64,000 nucleotides of DNA from CALGTL01 sp963579135 (lineage in GTDB: Bacteria; Chloroflexota; Dehalococcoidia; Lucifugimonadales; Australimonadaceae): the NCBI GenBank assembly GCA_963579135.1, contig CAUZFB010000003.1, positions 1 to 64,000 of the forward strand. The letters are read 5' to 3'. Every line of letters starts with the position of its first letter. Positions within the stretch are counted from its first letter, which is position 1. Positions 44,281 to 52,684 of the stretch are shown in pieces. The notes beneath the pieces are model-generated. The model had not been told where the DNA came from and did not search any database. It was given only the letters and a program-made list of their open reading frames with translations. Both the position numbers and the translations under genes were made by a program.

Positions 44281-45624
44281 ATGGCGATGAGCGGTAACGA
44301 CGAAGCTCGACAGTACGTTCTCCGGATGGCCAAAGAGAACGATGTCAAGTTCATCCGCCTCTGGTTCACGGATATCCTGGGCAATCTCAAGGGATTTGCC
44401 ATTACAGACGCGGAGCTTGAAGACGCGCTTGAGGTAGGCATGGCGTTCGATGGCTCGACCGTGGAAGGCTTCGCGCGTCATGACGAAGCGGACATGGTCG
44501 CCATGCCGGATCCCACGACCTTTTCGGTGTTGCCGTGGCGCCCACGCCAGAACGCAGTCGCCCGTATGTTTTGCGATGTTCTGCGCCCTGATGGCTCGTC
44601 GTTTGAAGGCGATTCGCGGTGGGTACTGAAGCAGGCACTTGACCGGGCGGCGGCCCTAGGCTTCGTGTTCCAGGTGGGCCCAGAGATGGAGCACTTCTAC
44701 TTCAAGAGTTCATTGAGCCCTGAGCCGCTAGACGTTGGCGGGTACTTTGACCTGACGTCTTCGCTGGATAAGGCTGCCGATCTGAGGCGAGAAACGGTAC
44801 TGCTTCTGGAGCAGATGGGCATCCCCGTCGAGTACAGCCATCACGAGGTAGCGCAGAGTCAGCACGAGATCGACCTGCGTCACACGGACGCGCTCACAAT
44901 GGCGGACGCAGTCATGACTTACCGGCAGGTAGTCAAGGAGGTTGCGGAAAGCCATGGGGTTTTCGCCAGCTTCATGCCCAAACCCATGCAGGACCAGAAT
45001 GGTTCGGGCATGCACGTACACATGTCGCTCTCCAGAGGCGAGGATAACGCGTTCTACGACCCGGGCAGCCCGTTCAAATTGTCGAAAATCGCGCAGCAAT
45101 TCATTGCAGGTTTGTTGCGGCACGCTCCCGAAATCGCGTGTGTTTGCAACCAGTGGGTGAACTCCTACAAGCGATTGGTACCTGGCTTCGAAGCCCCCGC
45201 CTACACGTCATGGGCTGGTGTGAATCGCTCTGATCTGGTCCGCATACCTTCGTACAGGCCAGGGAGAGAGGCGTCGGTCCGTATCGAGTTCCGGCAACCG
45301 GATCCCGCGTGCAATCCGTACCTGACCTTTGCCGCGATTCTCACGGCAGGTTTGGCGGGAATCGAGCAGGGCTACGAGCCTGTGGCCCCCAGCGATAGGG
45401 ACGTTGCGCAGATGACTGATGAAGAGCGGACGGCGCACGGTATCAGGGCGTTGCCGGCGAGCCTGAGCGAAGCGTTGGCGTTAGCCGAGCAGAGCGATGT
45501 CCTCCGAGAGGCGCTTGGCGAGCACACCTACTTGAGCTTGCTGCAGAACAAGCGCATCGAGGTTCAACGCTTCCAGGCGGCGGTCACGGATTTCGAGCTG
45601 GCACGCTATTTCCCCAACCTCTAG
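44281..45624 (+). CDS. glnA: Glutamine synthetase, type I
   Basis: ATP-dependent ammonia assimilation onto glutamate. 447 residues: beta-grasp N-terminus (VKFIRLWFTDILGNLKG), MAFDGSTVEGFAR, metal-site VGPEMEHFYF, NGSGMHVHMSLSRGEDN, PGFEAPAYTSWAGVNRSDLV and IEFRQPDPACNPYLTFAAIL. The length and absence of the adenylylation NLYDLP motif put it in the GSI-alpha group, controlled by feedback or GlnR-like proteins, not by adenylylation. AGAGGAAACACG precedes the ATG; the frame is open back to 44221 but that part overlaps the ppdK stop. Confidence 0.95.
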   Translation: MAMSGNDEARQYVLRMAKENDVKFIRLWFTDILGNLKGFAITDAELEDALEVGMAFDGSTVEGFARHDEADMVAMPDPTTFSVLPWRPRQNAVARMFCDVLRPDGSSFEGDSRWVLKQALDRAAALGFVFQVGPEMEHFYFKSSLSPEPLDVGGYFDLTSSLDKAADLRRETVLLLEQMGIPVEYSHHEVAQSQHEIDLRHTDALTMADAVMTYRQVVKEVAESHGVFASFMPKPMQDQNGSGMHVHMSLSRGEDNAFYDPGSPFKLSKIAQQFIAGLLRHAPEIACVCNQWVNSYKRLVPGFEAPAYTSWAGVNRSDLVRIPSYRPGREASVRIEFRQPDPACNPYLTFAAILTAGLAGIEQGYEPVAPSDRDVAQMTDEERTAHGIRALPASLSEALALAEQSDVLREALGEHTYLSLLQNKRIEVQRFQAAVTDFELARYFPNL

Positions 45625-45680
45625 CTGGCACGGGTGGATCAGAGGGGCCTGCCTGCCTAGTCTGCGCTCGGCTCAGGTGA

Positions 45681-45695
45681 TCCTTCAGTCTCAGG
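45681..45695. repeat. Possible degenerate copy of the TCCTTC...CTCAGG repeat
   Basis: TCCTTCAGTCTCAGG resembles a shrunken version of the repeats at 7321 and 21364. It lies between the convergent glnA and oxidoreductase genes (45625-45771), a gap with no gene. Confidence 0.25.
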
Positions 45696-45771
45696 CCACG
45701 GGTAAGTACGATAAGCTCGCGAGCGCACGAGAGCTATCGCTGAGCGAGGTCGGCGAGGTCTCGTGTGGCCG

Positions 45772-46863
45772 TCAGTCTCCCGAGTTAATGGCGACCGTCT
45801 TGCCGGTTGCGGACGATTCGCGCACCGCGTCGAGCACGGCCTGAACCTGTACTCCGTCGTCGAAGTTGGGCGTCAGGGAAATGCCCTGATCCACGCTAGC
45901 TTGGAAGTCTCGGACGAGACGACGGAACGCAGGGATGCGTCGGTCGGTCGCGTCAGGCAAGGGATCAAACTCGGCAGGCCGTGGCAGTGGCTGCACCTCG
46001 GTGCCGATCTTTGCGCCGTGCACTACCTCTGCGGACGTCGGGTTCACGCCTGCCTGAGGCAGAACGAGCACACCGTCCGAGCCCTCGATTACGATGCGAG
46101 CGCCTAAGTGGACGGGCGAAGCCGACGTGTAGGCGAACGAGCCGATGGCACCGTTGGCGAATTTCAGGTTGATCACGAACGAATCGTCGGCGTCTGCCAT
46201 CATGATGTTGCCAGCGGCATCCGTCCGTTCGGGCTTGAGTGTCGCGATCGAGGCAGACACCTCTGTGATTTCATCCACCCACCAGCGGAAGCTGTCCAGG
46301 AAGTGAGAGCCCAGCGCCCCTAGCGCGCCACCGCCGTCGGCGAGGCTCGATTGCCAGGTCATGGGGGCCACCCCTCCGGCGGTTCGGCCCAGCGCAAAGT
46401 TGGCCTGGGCGTAGAGGCTGCGAACGTCGCCGACGTAGCCTTCTTCCATCAGTCGCTTGGCTTGGAGGCGCTGCGGTGTGTAGCGGAACTCGTGGGCTAC
46501 CATGGCGGTGACGCCCTTGGCCTTCGCCGTATCGCGCATGGCCTTGGCCTGTTCGATGTTCATGGCGAACGGCTTCTCGCAGAGTACGTGCTTGCCTGCG
46601 GCGATGGCCGCGAGCGTGGGCTCGGCATGCGCGATCGGTGGGACTACGACTGCAATGACATCCACGTCGCCGCACGCTATGAGATCTCGGTAGTCGGTAA
46701 AGACGTTGGGAATCTCGAGCTCGGAGGCTGCCTTTTCGACCTTGGCAGACGTACGAGCGCAGATTGCTGAAATCTCCCACCCCTCTGCCCGGAATGCCGG
46801 GACGTGAACCGCCGCGCCGAAGCCTACGCCGATCACGCCGACGCGTAGTTGCTCGTTTGCCAT
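45772..46863 (-). CDS. Gfo/Idh/MocA family oxidoreductase
   Basis: 363 residues. Rossmann dinucleotide motif GVIGVGFGAAVHVPAF at 9-24 and the catalytic EKPFAMNIEQA near 96; the C-terminal alpha/beta domain is normal. Oxidises or reduces sugars, inositols or similar polyols with NAD(P); the substrate cannot be assigned. AGAGGTAACAAC precedes the ATG. It stands alone, divergent from the trp leader. Confidence 0.87.
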   Translation of the reverse strand: MANEQLRVGVIGVGFGAAVHVPAFRAEGWEISAICARTSAKVEKAASELEIPNVFTDYRDLIACGDVDVIAVVVPPIAHAEPTLAAIAAGKHVLCEKPFAMNIEQAKAMRDTAKAKGVTAMVAHEFRYTPQRLQAKRLMEEGYVGDVRSLYAQANFALGRTAGGVAPMTWQSSLADGGGALGALGSHFLDSFRWWVDEITEVSASIATLKPERTDAAGNIMMADADDSFVINLKFANGAIGSFAYTSASPVHLGARIVIEGSDGVLVLPQAGVNPTSAEVVHGAKIGTEVQPLPRPAEFDPLPDATDRRIPAFRRLVRDFQASVDQGISLTPNFDDGVQVQAVLDAVRESSATGKTVAINSGD

Positions 46864-46955
46864 GTTGTTACCTCTAGCTGATTGGGGGAGTCGCGTGGCC
46901 GTCTAGCGGGTCGGACGGGCCAATCAGGGTCGGGCGCAGCGGGACGAAGGTCACG

Positions 46956-46985
46956 TTGACAGCCCAGATGCGTCATGGGGATAAT
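46956..46985 (+). promoter_or_regulatory. trp operon promoter
   Basis: TTGACA (46956-46961), 18 bp, GATAAT (46980-46985). A perfect -35 and near-consensus -10. The predicted start (about 46992) precedes all T-box leader elements. Confidence 0.75.
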
Positions 46986-46991
46986 AACGGG

Positions 46992-47298
46992 GTAGTGATA
47001 TTGGCTGTGACGGGGAGTAGTATACCGTCAAGCGGGGCCACAGAGAGCCGGGATGGGTGAGATCCGGTGCCAGCGCGAAGGTCGAATGGACCCCTGAGCC
47101 GTGGCCCGATTCCCTCGCCGAGGGAGGTAGGCGCCGCCGGGCCCGTCCCGATACAGACGGACGGCATAATCCCCCGAGACCACGGGATTGTGCCGAGTAA
47201 GGTCTTTCCAGTCATGGCCAGTGATGGGCACTGATAGAAGGATGAATATGGGTGGCACCACGGTTAATCCCGTCCCTGTTGTTGGGACGGGTTTTTTT
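46992..47298 (+). promoter_or_regulatory. T-box riboswitch (tRNA-Trp sensing) upstream of trpE
   Basis: The leader has the T-box landmarks in order. AGAGAG at 47042-47047 and GGTGAGATCCGG at 47056-47067 belong to stem I. The specifier loop GAATGGACC presents TGG (47087-47089), a Trp codon. The T-box core GGTGGCACCACGG is at 47251-47263, with the tRNA-end bulge TGGC, which pairs with GCCA of tRNA-Trp (discriminator G). An intrinsic terminator follows directly and competes with the antiterminator. Uncharged tRNA-Trp should stabilise antitermination and turn on trpEGDCFB. The specifier, the bulge and the downstream genes all agree on tryptophan. Confidence 0.93.
47269..47298 (+). terminator. T-box regulatory terminator
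   Basis: CCCGTCCC (47269-47276) pairs with GGGACGGG (47284-47291) across a seven-base loop, followed by seven T. Its left arm overlaps the region that would pair in the T-box antiterminator. Confidence 0.92.
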
Positions 47299-47342
47299 AT
47301 TGCCAGCGATCGGGCGGTGGCTAAGGCGAATCGAGGATTGGC

Positions 47343-48827
47343 GTGACGTACTACCCAACGATAGAAGCGTTCCGGGAGCTGGCGAAGGGGCCCGGGAACC
47401 TGATACCGGTATACCGCGAGGTTGTTGCGGATCTCGAAACGCCGGTTTCGGCCTATCTCAAAATCGCCCGCGAGCCGCATTCGTTCCTGCTGGAGAGCGT
47501 TGAAGGCGGCGAGCGTCTGGCGCGCTACAGTTTCATGGGCACCGAGCCGTACAAGGTCGTTCGCACCGGGCCGGGTCAGCCCGACAGTGAGCAGGACCCG
47601 CTGGTTCCTGTGCAGGAGGAGCTCGAGCGTTTCGTCCCCGTGGAGGTGCAAGGCCTGCCTCGTTTTGTGGGAGGAGCCGTTGGTTTCCTCGCCTACGAGA
47701 GCGTCCATTATTTCGAGCCTCGTGTACCCGTCGCCGGGAAAGACCCCCACGGTCTACCCGAGGCGCTGTTCATGTTTACGGACGCCATGTTGGTGTTTGA
47801 CCACCTGAAGCATCGTATTCAGATTGTCGCGCACGCGTTCCTCGAAGAGGGCATCGACCCCGCCGCCGCGTACGAAAAGGCGGTCTCGCGCATCGATGAG
47901 CTCGCAGATCGCTTAGCACAACCCCTGCCGGGTGCTAGCAAGCTGGTTGAGGCGGACGAAGACGGCGCTGCGATTGGCGGTCAGGTAACGGCGGAGGCGG
48001 GATCGAATAAGACCATCGCGGAGTACCACGCGATGGTGAAACGCTCTCAGGAATACATCGTCGCGGGCGACATCATTCAAGTAGTGCCCTCCCAGCGGCT
48101 TGAGGTGCAAGTGGAATCCCAGGCGTTCGACCTGTACCGGTCGCTGCGCGCGGTGAACCCGTCGCCCTACATGTACTTCCTGCACCTCGAGGATTTCGAC
48201 ATCGTTGGCGCATCGCCCGAGATGCTTGTGCGCGTGGAGGATGGGCTGGTGGACACGCACCCTATCGCCGGCACGCGACGGCGTGGCGTGGACAGGGCGG
48301 AGGACGACGCTCTGGAAGAGGAGCTCAAGGCAGACGAGAAGGAACGCGCCGAGCACACCATGCTGTTGGATCTCGGGCGCAACGATATTGGCCGTGTAAG
48401 CAAGCCCGGCAGTGTGCGAGTGCCGCAGATGCTGGAGGTGGAGCGCTACTCCCACGTTATGCATCTCGTATCGCACGTGAGCGGTGACCTACGTGACGAC
48501 ATGACTTGCTTCGATGCGTTGCGAGCGTGCTTCCCCGCGGGCACGGTGTCGGGGGCGCCCAAGATCCGGGCCATGGAGATCATTGCTGAGCTTGAGGGCG
48601 AGCGGCGAGGTTCATATGCTGGCGCTGTTGGGTACTTTAGTTTCTCGGGCAATATGGACACGGCGATAGCCATTCGGACCATGGTCGTCAAGGATGGCAT
48701 CGCCTACCTGCAGGCAGGCGGAGGCGTCGTGTACGACAGTGAGCCGGAGTTCGAGCGCTTGGAGTCCCTTCAGAAGGCGGGCGCGCTGCTGCGTGCCATC
48801 GCAGAGGCCGAGCGCGGGCGCGCCTAA
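47343..48827 (+). CDS. trpE: Anthranilate synthase component I
   Basis: Converts chorismate and ammonia (from TrpG) to anthranilate. 494 residues; the N-terminal domain carries the feedback region (LLESVEGGERLARYSFMG, an LLESxxGxxxxxRYSF Trp-site type motif at about residues 50-67) and the C-terminal chorismate-binding domain has DIIQVVPSQR, THPIAGTRRRG, MLLDLGRNDIGRV and FPAGTVSGAPKIRAMEII. GTG start, 45 bases after the T-box terminator. Probably inhibited by tryptophan in addition to T-box control. Confidence 0.96.
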   Translation: MTYYPTIEAFRELAKGPGNLIPVYREVVADLETPVSAYLKIAREPHSFLLESVEGGERLARYSFMGTEPYKVVRTGPGQPDSEQDPLVPVQEELERFVPVEVQGLPRFVGGAVGFLAYESVHYFEPRVPVAGKDPHGLPEALFMFTDAMLVFDHLKHRIQIVAHAFLEEGIDPAAAYEKAVSRIDELADRLAQPLPGASKLVEADEDGAAIGGQVTAEAGSNKTIAEYHAMVKRSQEYIVAGDIIQVVPSQRLEVQVESQAFDLYRSLRAVNPSPYMYFLHLEDFDIVGASPEMLVRVEDGLVDTHPIAGTRRRGVDRAEDDALEEELKADEKERAEHTMLLDLGRNDIGRVSKPGSVRVPQMLEVERYSHVMHLVSHVSGDLRDDMTCFDALRACFPAGTVSGAPKIRAMEIIAELEGERRGSYAGAVGYFSFSGNMDTAIAIRTMVVKDGIAYLQAGGGVVYDSEPEFERLESLQKAGALLRAIAEAERGRA

Positions 48828-48859
48828 CGGCTGCGGAATAGAATCATGGAGAGATCACC

Positions 48860-49462
48860 ATGCTACTGCTGATCGACAATTACGACAGCTTTACCTACAA
48901 CCTCTACCAGTTCCTTTGCGAATTGGGGCAGGAGGTCGAGGTCGTGCGTAACGACAAGGTGACGCTTGATGAGATCGCGGCCTGGGCGCCGGAGCGTATC
49001 GTCATCTCTCCCGGCCCCTGCACGCCTAACGAGGCTGGTGTCTCTACCGACGTGGTGCGTCGCTTTGGGCCGAGCGTCCCATTGCTGGGCGTATGTCTGG
49101 GCCACCAGTGCATCGGGGTGGCGTACGGCGCGACGGTGGATGTTGCGGGCGAAATTATGCATGGCAAGACGAGCTTGATTCATCACGACGGGCTTGGGGT
49201 TTTCGCGGGGCTCAAGCAACCATTGGAGGGGATCCGCTACCACTCGCTGACGATCCTGCCGCGCACGATGCCCGAGGTGCTTGAGGTGACGGCGACTACG
49301 GATAACGGCATCATCATGGGAGTGCGCCACAAGCACCATCCGGTGGAGGGTATCCAATTCCATCCGGAGTCCATCATGACTGAGCAGGGGCACGAGCTTC
49401 TGCAGAATTTCTTGGATGTACCCGCGAAGCCAGCTGAACCAACTAAGAGAGGCGCCGCCTAG
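48860..49462 (+). CDS. trpG: Anthranilate synthase component II (glutamine amidotransferase)
   Basis: Provides ammonia from glutamine to TrpE. 200 residues: LLIDNYDSFTYNLYQFL at the start, ISPGPCTPNEAG, nucleophile Cys79 in GVCLGHQCIG, and the His-Glu pair in GIQFHPESIMTEQGHE. It could also serve p-aminobenzoate synthase. GGAGAGATCACC precedes the ATG, 33 bases after trpE. C-terminal tail of about 12 residues is Pro/Lys-rich. Confidence 0.96.
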   Translation: MLLLIDNYDSFTYNLYQFLCELGQEVEVVRNDKVTLDEIAAWAPERIVISPGPCTPNEAGVSTDVVRRFGPSVPLLGVCLGHQCIGVAYGATVDVAGEIMHGKTSLIHHDGLGVFAGLKQPLEGIRYHSLTILPRTMPEVLEVTATTDNGIIMGVRHKHHPVEGIQFHPESIMTEQGHELLQNFLDVPAKPAEPTKRGAA

Positions 49463-49463
49463 C

Positions 49464-50033
49464 ATGCAACAGACCGTCGTTCCTGTCCTGTCCACCGTTA
49501 TCGACCGCACGTATACGCTTGATAACCCAGGTGCGCTTTATTCGAGCACCGAGGAGATGCTCGCCGAGCGAGGCTACGCGGTGCATCAGATCGAGCCACC
49601 GCTTGCAGGGATGGATGGGCTGGAGTTCAGGGCAGGTTTGCGTGGCGAGCGTGACGTGGTACTCGACGCGATGCGCCGCAAGATCGGCAAGTGGTTGGTG
49701 ATCGGCGGTGCATTGATGACCGTGATCACGCTGTGGGTGATGGTTTCAGGCGAGCAGCGCTACTGGGTATTCGATTGGCTGCTGACCGTCGAGGTCCTGA
49801 TGGGTGGGTTCGGACTCATGCAGCTACGCAATCCGGCGGACCGGCGTCGCACGGTCGTTGAGATCGCGATGGCGGGTCAGGCCGATGGCCTGCACATAGC
49901 TGTCCACGAGGGTGTGGGCAAGGTTGAGGACGATGTCATATTCGACTGGCTGCCGGACCAACCGGTCGATATGAAGGCAGAAGAGATCGATGCCCTGGTC
50001 ACAAGGGTCAGGCAAGGTGAGGCAAGCGCATGA
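49464..50033 (+). CDS. Membrane protein of unknown function inside the trp operon
   Basis: I do not recognise this 189-residue protein. The N-terminal 70 residues are soluble (TYTLDNPGALYSSTEEMLAE), two hydrophobic helices lie at about 77-95 and 103-120, and a charged cytosolic-type domain follows (VEIAMAGQADGLHIAVHEGV, VDALV-like EEIDALVTRVRQGEAS). The ATG lies one base after the trpG stop; AAGAGAGG is upstream. Its end overlaps trpD (ATGA), so it is an integral member of the operon. A membrane anchor or a tryptophan/indole-related transporter partner is possible but unsupported. Confidence 0.65.
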   Translation: MQQTVVPVLSTVIDRTYTLDNPGALYSSTEEMLAERGYAVHQIEPPLAGMDGLEFRAGLRGERDVVLDAMRRKIGKWLVIGGALMTVITLWVMVSGEQRYWVFDWLLTVEVLMGGFGLMQLRNPADRRRTVVEIAMAGQADGLHIAVHEGVGKVEDDVIFDWLPDQPVDMKAEEIDALVTRVRQGEASA

Positions 50034-51043
50034 TTCAAGAAGCATTGCAGAAGCTGACGACCGGTATGTCGCTGAGTGTCGAGGACGCCACGGCGGTCGC
50101 CGAGGAGATCATGACGGGTGAGGCCACGCCTGCCCAGATCGCGGGGTTCCTGGTGGCCTTGCGTATGAAGGGGGAATCGGTCGACGAGATCACCGGCATG
50201 GCGAAGGTAATGCGCCAGAAGGCGCTGCACGTGCTCACGGACAGTGAAGTGCTGGACGTGGTAGGTACCGGTGGCGATGGCAGTGACACGTTCAATATCT
50301 CCACGGCAGCGATGCTGGTGAGCGCGGCGGCAGGTGTCCCTGTTGCCAAGCACGGCAATCGCGCGGCATCCAGCAAATCAGGTGCGGCCGACATCCTGGA
50401 GTCCAACGGCGTGAAGTTGGAGCTGACGCCTGATGCCGTACGCCGATGTATTGATGAGTTGAATCTCGGCTTCATGTTCGCGCCAGCATTCCACCCGGCC
50501 ATGCGGTTTGCAGGTCCTGTACGGCGAGAGCTTGGGCTCCGCACCGTGTTCAACATCCTTGGCCCGCTGACCAACCCTGCTGGCGCCGCCTACCAACTCC
50601 TTGGCGTTGGCTTCGAGGGCTATGCCGAACTGATGGCCAACGTTCTCGCGAGCCTTGGTACGAAGCATTCGTGGATCGTGCGTGGCGACGATGGGCTGGA
50701 TGAGCTGACGACGACCACGACTACGCAGGTCTACGAGGTCACGGGAGGCCGCGTCAGGCATTTCGAGGTCTGCCCCGAAGATGCCGGACTGGGGCGTGTC
50801 GACCTTAGCGAGCTGCAGGCGACTGACGGTTCGGGTATCACCGCCTTGTTCCATCAGTCGCTCAGCGATGGGGCCAGCGCCGCCAAGGACATCGTGATGC
50901 TCAACGCTGCCGCGTCCATGGTCGTCGTCGGGCGCGTGGCCGATCTCAGGGCGGGCGTCGACCTGGCCCGCGAGACGATCGACAGCGGTGCTCCGCTCCA
51001 GAAGCTTCAGGCGCTGGCCAAGCTTAGCCAGACGTTGAAGTAG
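50030..51043 (+). CDS. trpD: Anthranilate phosphoribosyltransferase
   Basis: Transfers phosphoribose to anthranilate. 337 residues with GTGGDGSDTFNISTAAML near 80-97, KHGNRAASSKSGAADILE, and the anthranilate-site region AFHPAMRFAGPVRRELGLRT with FNILGPLTNPA. Independent of trpG (not fused). ATGA overlap with the upstream membrane protein. Confidence 0.96.
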   Translation: MIQEALQKLTTGMSLSVEDATAVAEEIMTGEATPAQIAGFLVALRMKGESVDEITGMAKVMRQKALHVLTDSEVLDVVGTGGDGSDTFNISTAAMLVSAAAGVPVAKHGNRAASSKSGAADILESNGVKLELTPDAVRRCIDELNLGFMFAPAFHPAMRFAGPVRRELGLRTVFNILGPLTNPAGAAYQLLGVGFEGYAELMANVLASLGTKHSWIVRGDDGLDELTTTTTTQVYEVTGGRVRHFEVCPEDAGLGRVDLSELQATDGSGITALFHQSLSDGASAAKDIVMLNAAASMVVVGRVADLRAGVDLARETIDSGAPLQKLQALAKLSQTLK

Positions 51044-51048
51044 ACCAG

Positions 51049-51873
51049 GTGGAAGCGCCGAGGATGAACCTTAAGATGAGCAGCACAGGAACCATACTCG
51101 ACGAAATCATCGAGGCAAAGCGGGTCGAGCTCGCTCGCCATAAAGCAGCTCTCCCCCAGGCGGAGGTAGAGGAGCGGGTCAAGACGGCTCCGTTCCCGCT
51201 GAACCTGTCCGGCGCGTTGTGGGGTGACAAAGTTCGCCTGATCGCGGAGTGCAAGAAGGCATCGCCATCCAAGGGATTGCTTTCCTCCAGCTATGATCCT
51301 GTCGCGATGGCAACGAGCTACGCTGAGAATGGCGCGGCTGCGATCTCAGTGCTTACGGAGGCCGACTACTTCCAGGGTAGTCTGGAGCATCTGAGGGCGG
51401 TGAAAGACGCCGTGGGGCCGATGAGCGTGCCTGTGCTGCGGAAAGACTTCCTGTTCGACCCTTATCAACTCTTCGAGGCGCGAGTGAACGGCGCCGATGC
51501 CGCTCTGCTCATCGTGGCGGCGCTGGAAGAGACGCAATTGCGCGAGATGCTTGCGGTCGCCCAGAGCATCTGGCTACAGGCGTTGGTGGAAGTACATAAC
51601 GAGCGCGAGCTGGAAACGGCCCTCCGCTGTGGGGCCGAGATCATCGGTATCAATCATCGCGACCTGAAGACATTCAAGGTGGACACGTCGTTGTCGCTCA
51701 AGCTGAGGCCGATGATTCCCGAGGGGCGGCTCATCGTGGCTGAGAGCGGCATGTCGAGTGCCGAAGATGTGATGCCACTCAAGCAGGCGGGCGTCAACGC
51801 TATCCTGGTAGGCGAAGCGTTGATGACGGCGTCCGACCCAGGCGCGAAGGTCAGGGAACTGGCGGCGGTCTAA
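51049..51873 (+). CDS. trpC: Indole-3-glycerol phosphate synthase
   Basis: Ring-closing step of tryptophan synthesis. TIM barrel with LIAECKKASPSKG, ISVLTEADYFQGS, VLRKDFLFDPYQLFEAR, IIGINHRDLKTF and IVAESGMSSAED, all family motifs. Start uncertain: GTG at 51049 (coupled, 5 bases after trpD), ATG at 51064 or ATG at 51076; homology clearly begins by SSTGTILDEII. 265-274 residues. Confidence 0.95.
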   Translation: MEAPRMNLKMSSTGTILDEIIEAKRVELARHKAALPQAEVEERVKTAPFPLNLSGALWGDKVRLIAECKKASPSKGLLSSSYDPVAMATSYAENGAAAISVLTEADYFQGSLEHLRAVKDAVGPMSVPVLRKDFLFDPYQLFEARVNGADAALLIVAALEETQLREMLAVAQSIWLQALVEVHNERELETALRCGAEIIGINHRDLKTFKVDTSLSLKLRPMIPEGRLIVAESGMSSAEDVMPLKQAGVNAILVGEALMTASDPGAKVRELAAV

Positions 51874-51892
51874 TGTCCGCCAGGCGAGAGAA

Positions 51893-52684
51893 ATGACACA
51901 CGTAAAGATCTGTGGATTCCAGACAGCCCAGGAGGCCATCGCGGCCGTGGATGCGGGTGCCGATGCCATTGGGCTGGTATTCGTTCCGTCCGCACGGCGT
52001 CGGCTGGAAATGACTCGAGCGAGCACATTGTTAGCGCTCCTCCGCGAGCACTACGGCGAAGCGTGCCCCGAGATCGTCGGCCTCTTCGCCGACCAGCCCG
52101 AGGCAGAGGTAGCAGAGCATATCAAGACACTCGATCTGGATTCCGTTCAGCTCTGCGGAGCCGAGGACGTTCGCTATGCCAAAGAGCTGGGTGTGCCGGT
52201 CTACAAGGTCATCGGTATCGACCCCGCTATTCCAATCTCGGCGCAGATGCCACGAATCATGGTGCTGCAGCACCGGCACCAGATGGCTGGCCACAAGATA
52301 GTTATCGACACCAAGGTCGCCGGCGAGTACGGCGGCACCGGGCAAACGTTTGACTGGGGGATCGCGGCGGAACTCGCACGCGGCCTCGACTTCAGTCTCG
52401 CGGGCGGTCTGACGCCTGACAACGTCGGCGACGCGGTCGCTCAGGTGAAACCCTGGGGCGTCGATACCTCCAGCGGGGTGGAGAGCGACGGCGAAAAGGA
52501 TCTCCAAAAGGTAGCCGCGTTTGTCAACGCGGTCCGTGCCGTGGATGGTGCGACGAGGGCTGGCCTGCTCAGCGGCCTGCCGTCGAAGCTCAAGCTTCCG
52601 TTCGTATCGGTTCCCCGCAAGGTTTCCGCCTGGTGCAGCAAACTGCTGGCTCTGCGGACCCCTACGAAGAAGGGCAAAGAATGA
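51893..52684 (+). CDS. trpF: Phosphoribosylanthranilate isomerase with C-terminal extension
   Basis: Amadori rearrangement before TrpC. VKICGFQTAQEAIAAVDAGA at the start contains the catalytic Cys7; LAGGLTPDNV and WGVDTSSGVESDGEKD are the phosphate-binding and C-terminal motifs. Family length is about 205-220; here 263, with about 45 extra residues (GLPSKLKLPFVSVPRKV and on) that are basic and Pro/Leu-rich. Overlaps trpB by ATGA. Confidence 0.93.
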   Translation: MTHVKICGFQTAQEAIAAVDAGADAIGLVFVPSARRRLEMTRASTLLALLREHYGEACPEIVGLFADQPEAEVAEHIKTLDLDSVQLCGAEDVRYAKELGVPVYKVIGIDPAIPISAQMPRIMVLQHRHQMAGHKIVIDTKVAGEYGGTGQTFDWGIAAELARGLDFSLAGGLTPDNVGDAVAQVKPWGVDTSSGVESDGEKDLQKVAAFVNAVRAVDGATRAGLLSGLPSKLKLPFVSVPRKVSAWCSKLLALRTPTKKGKE

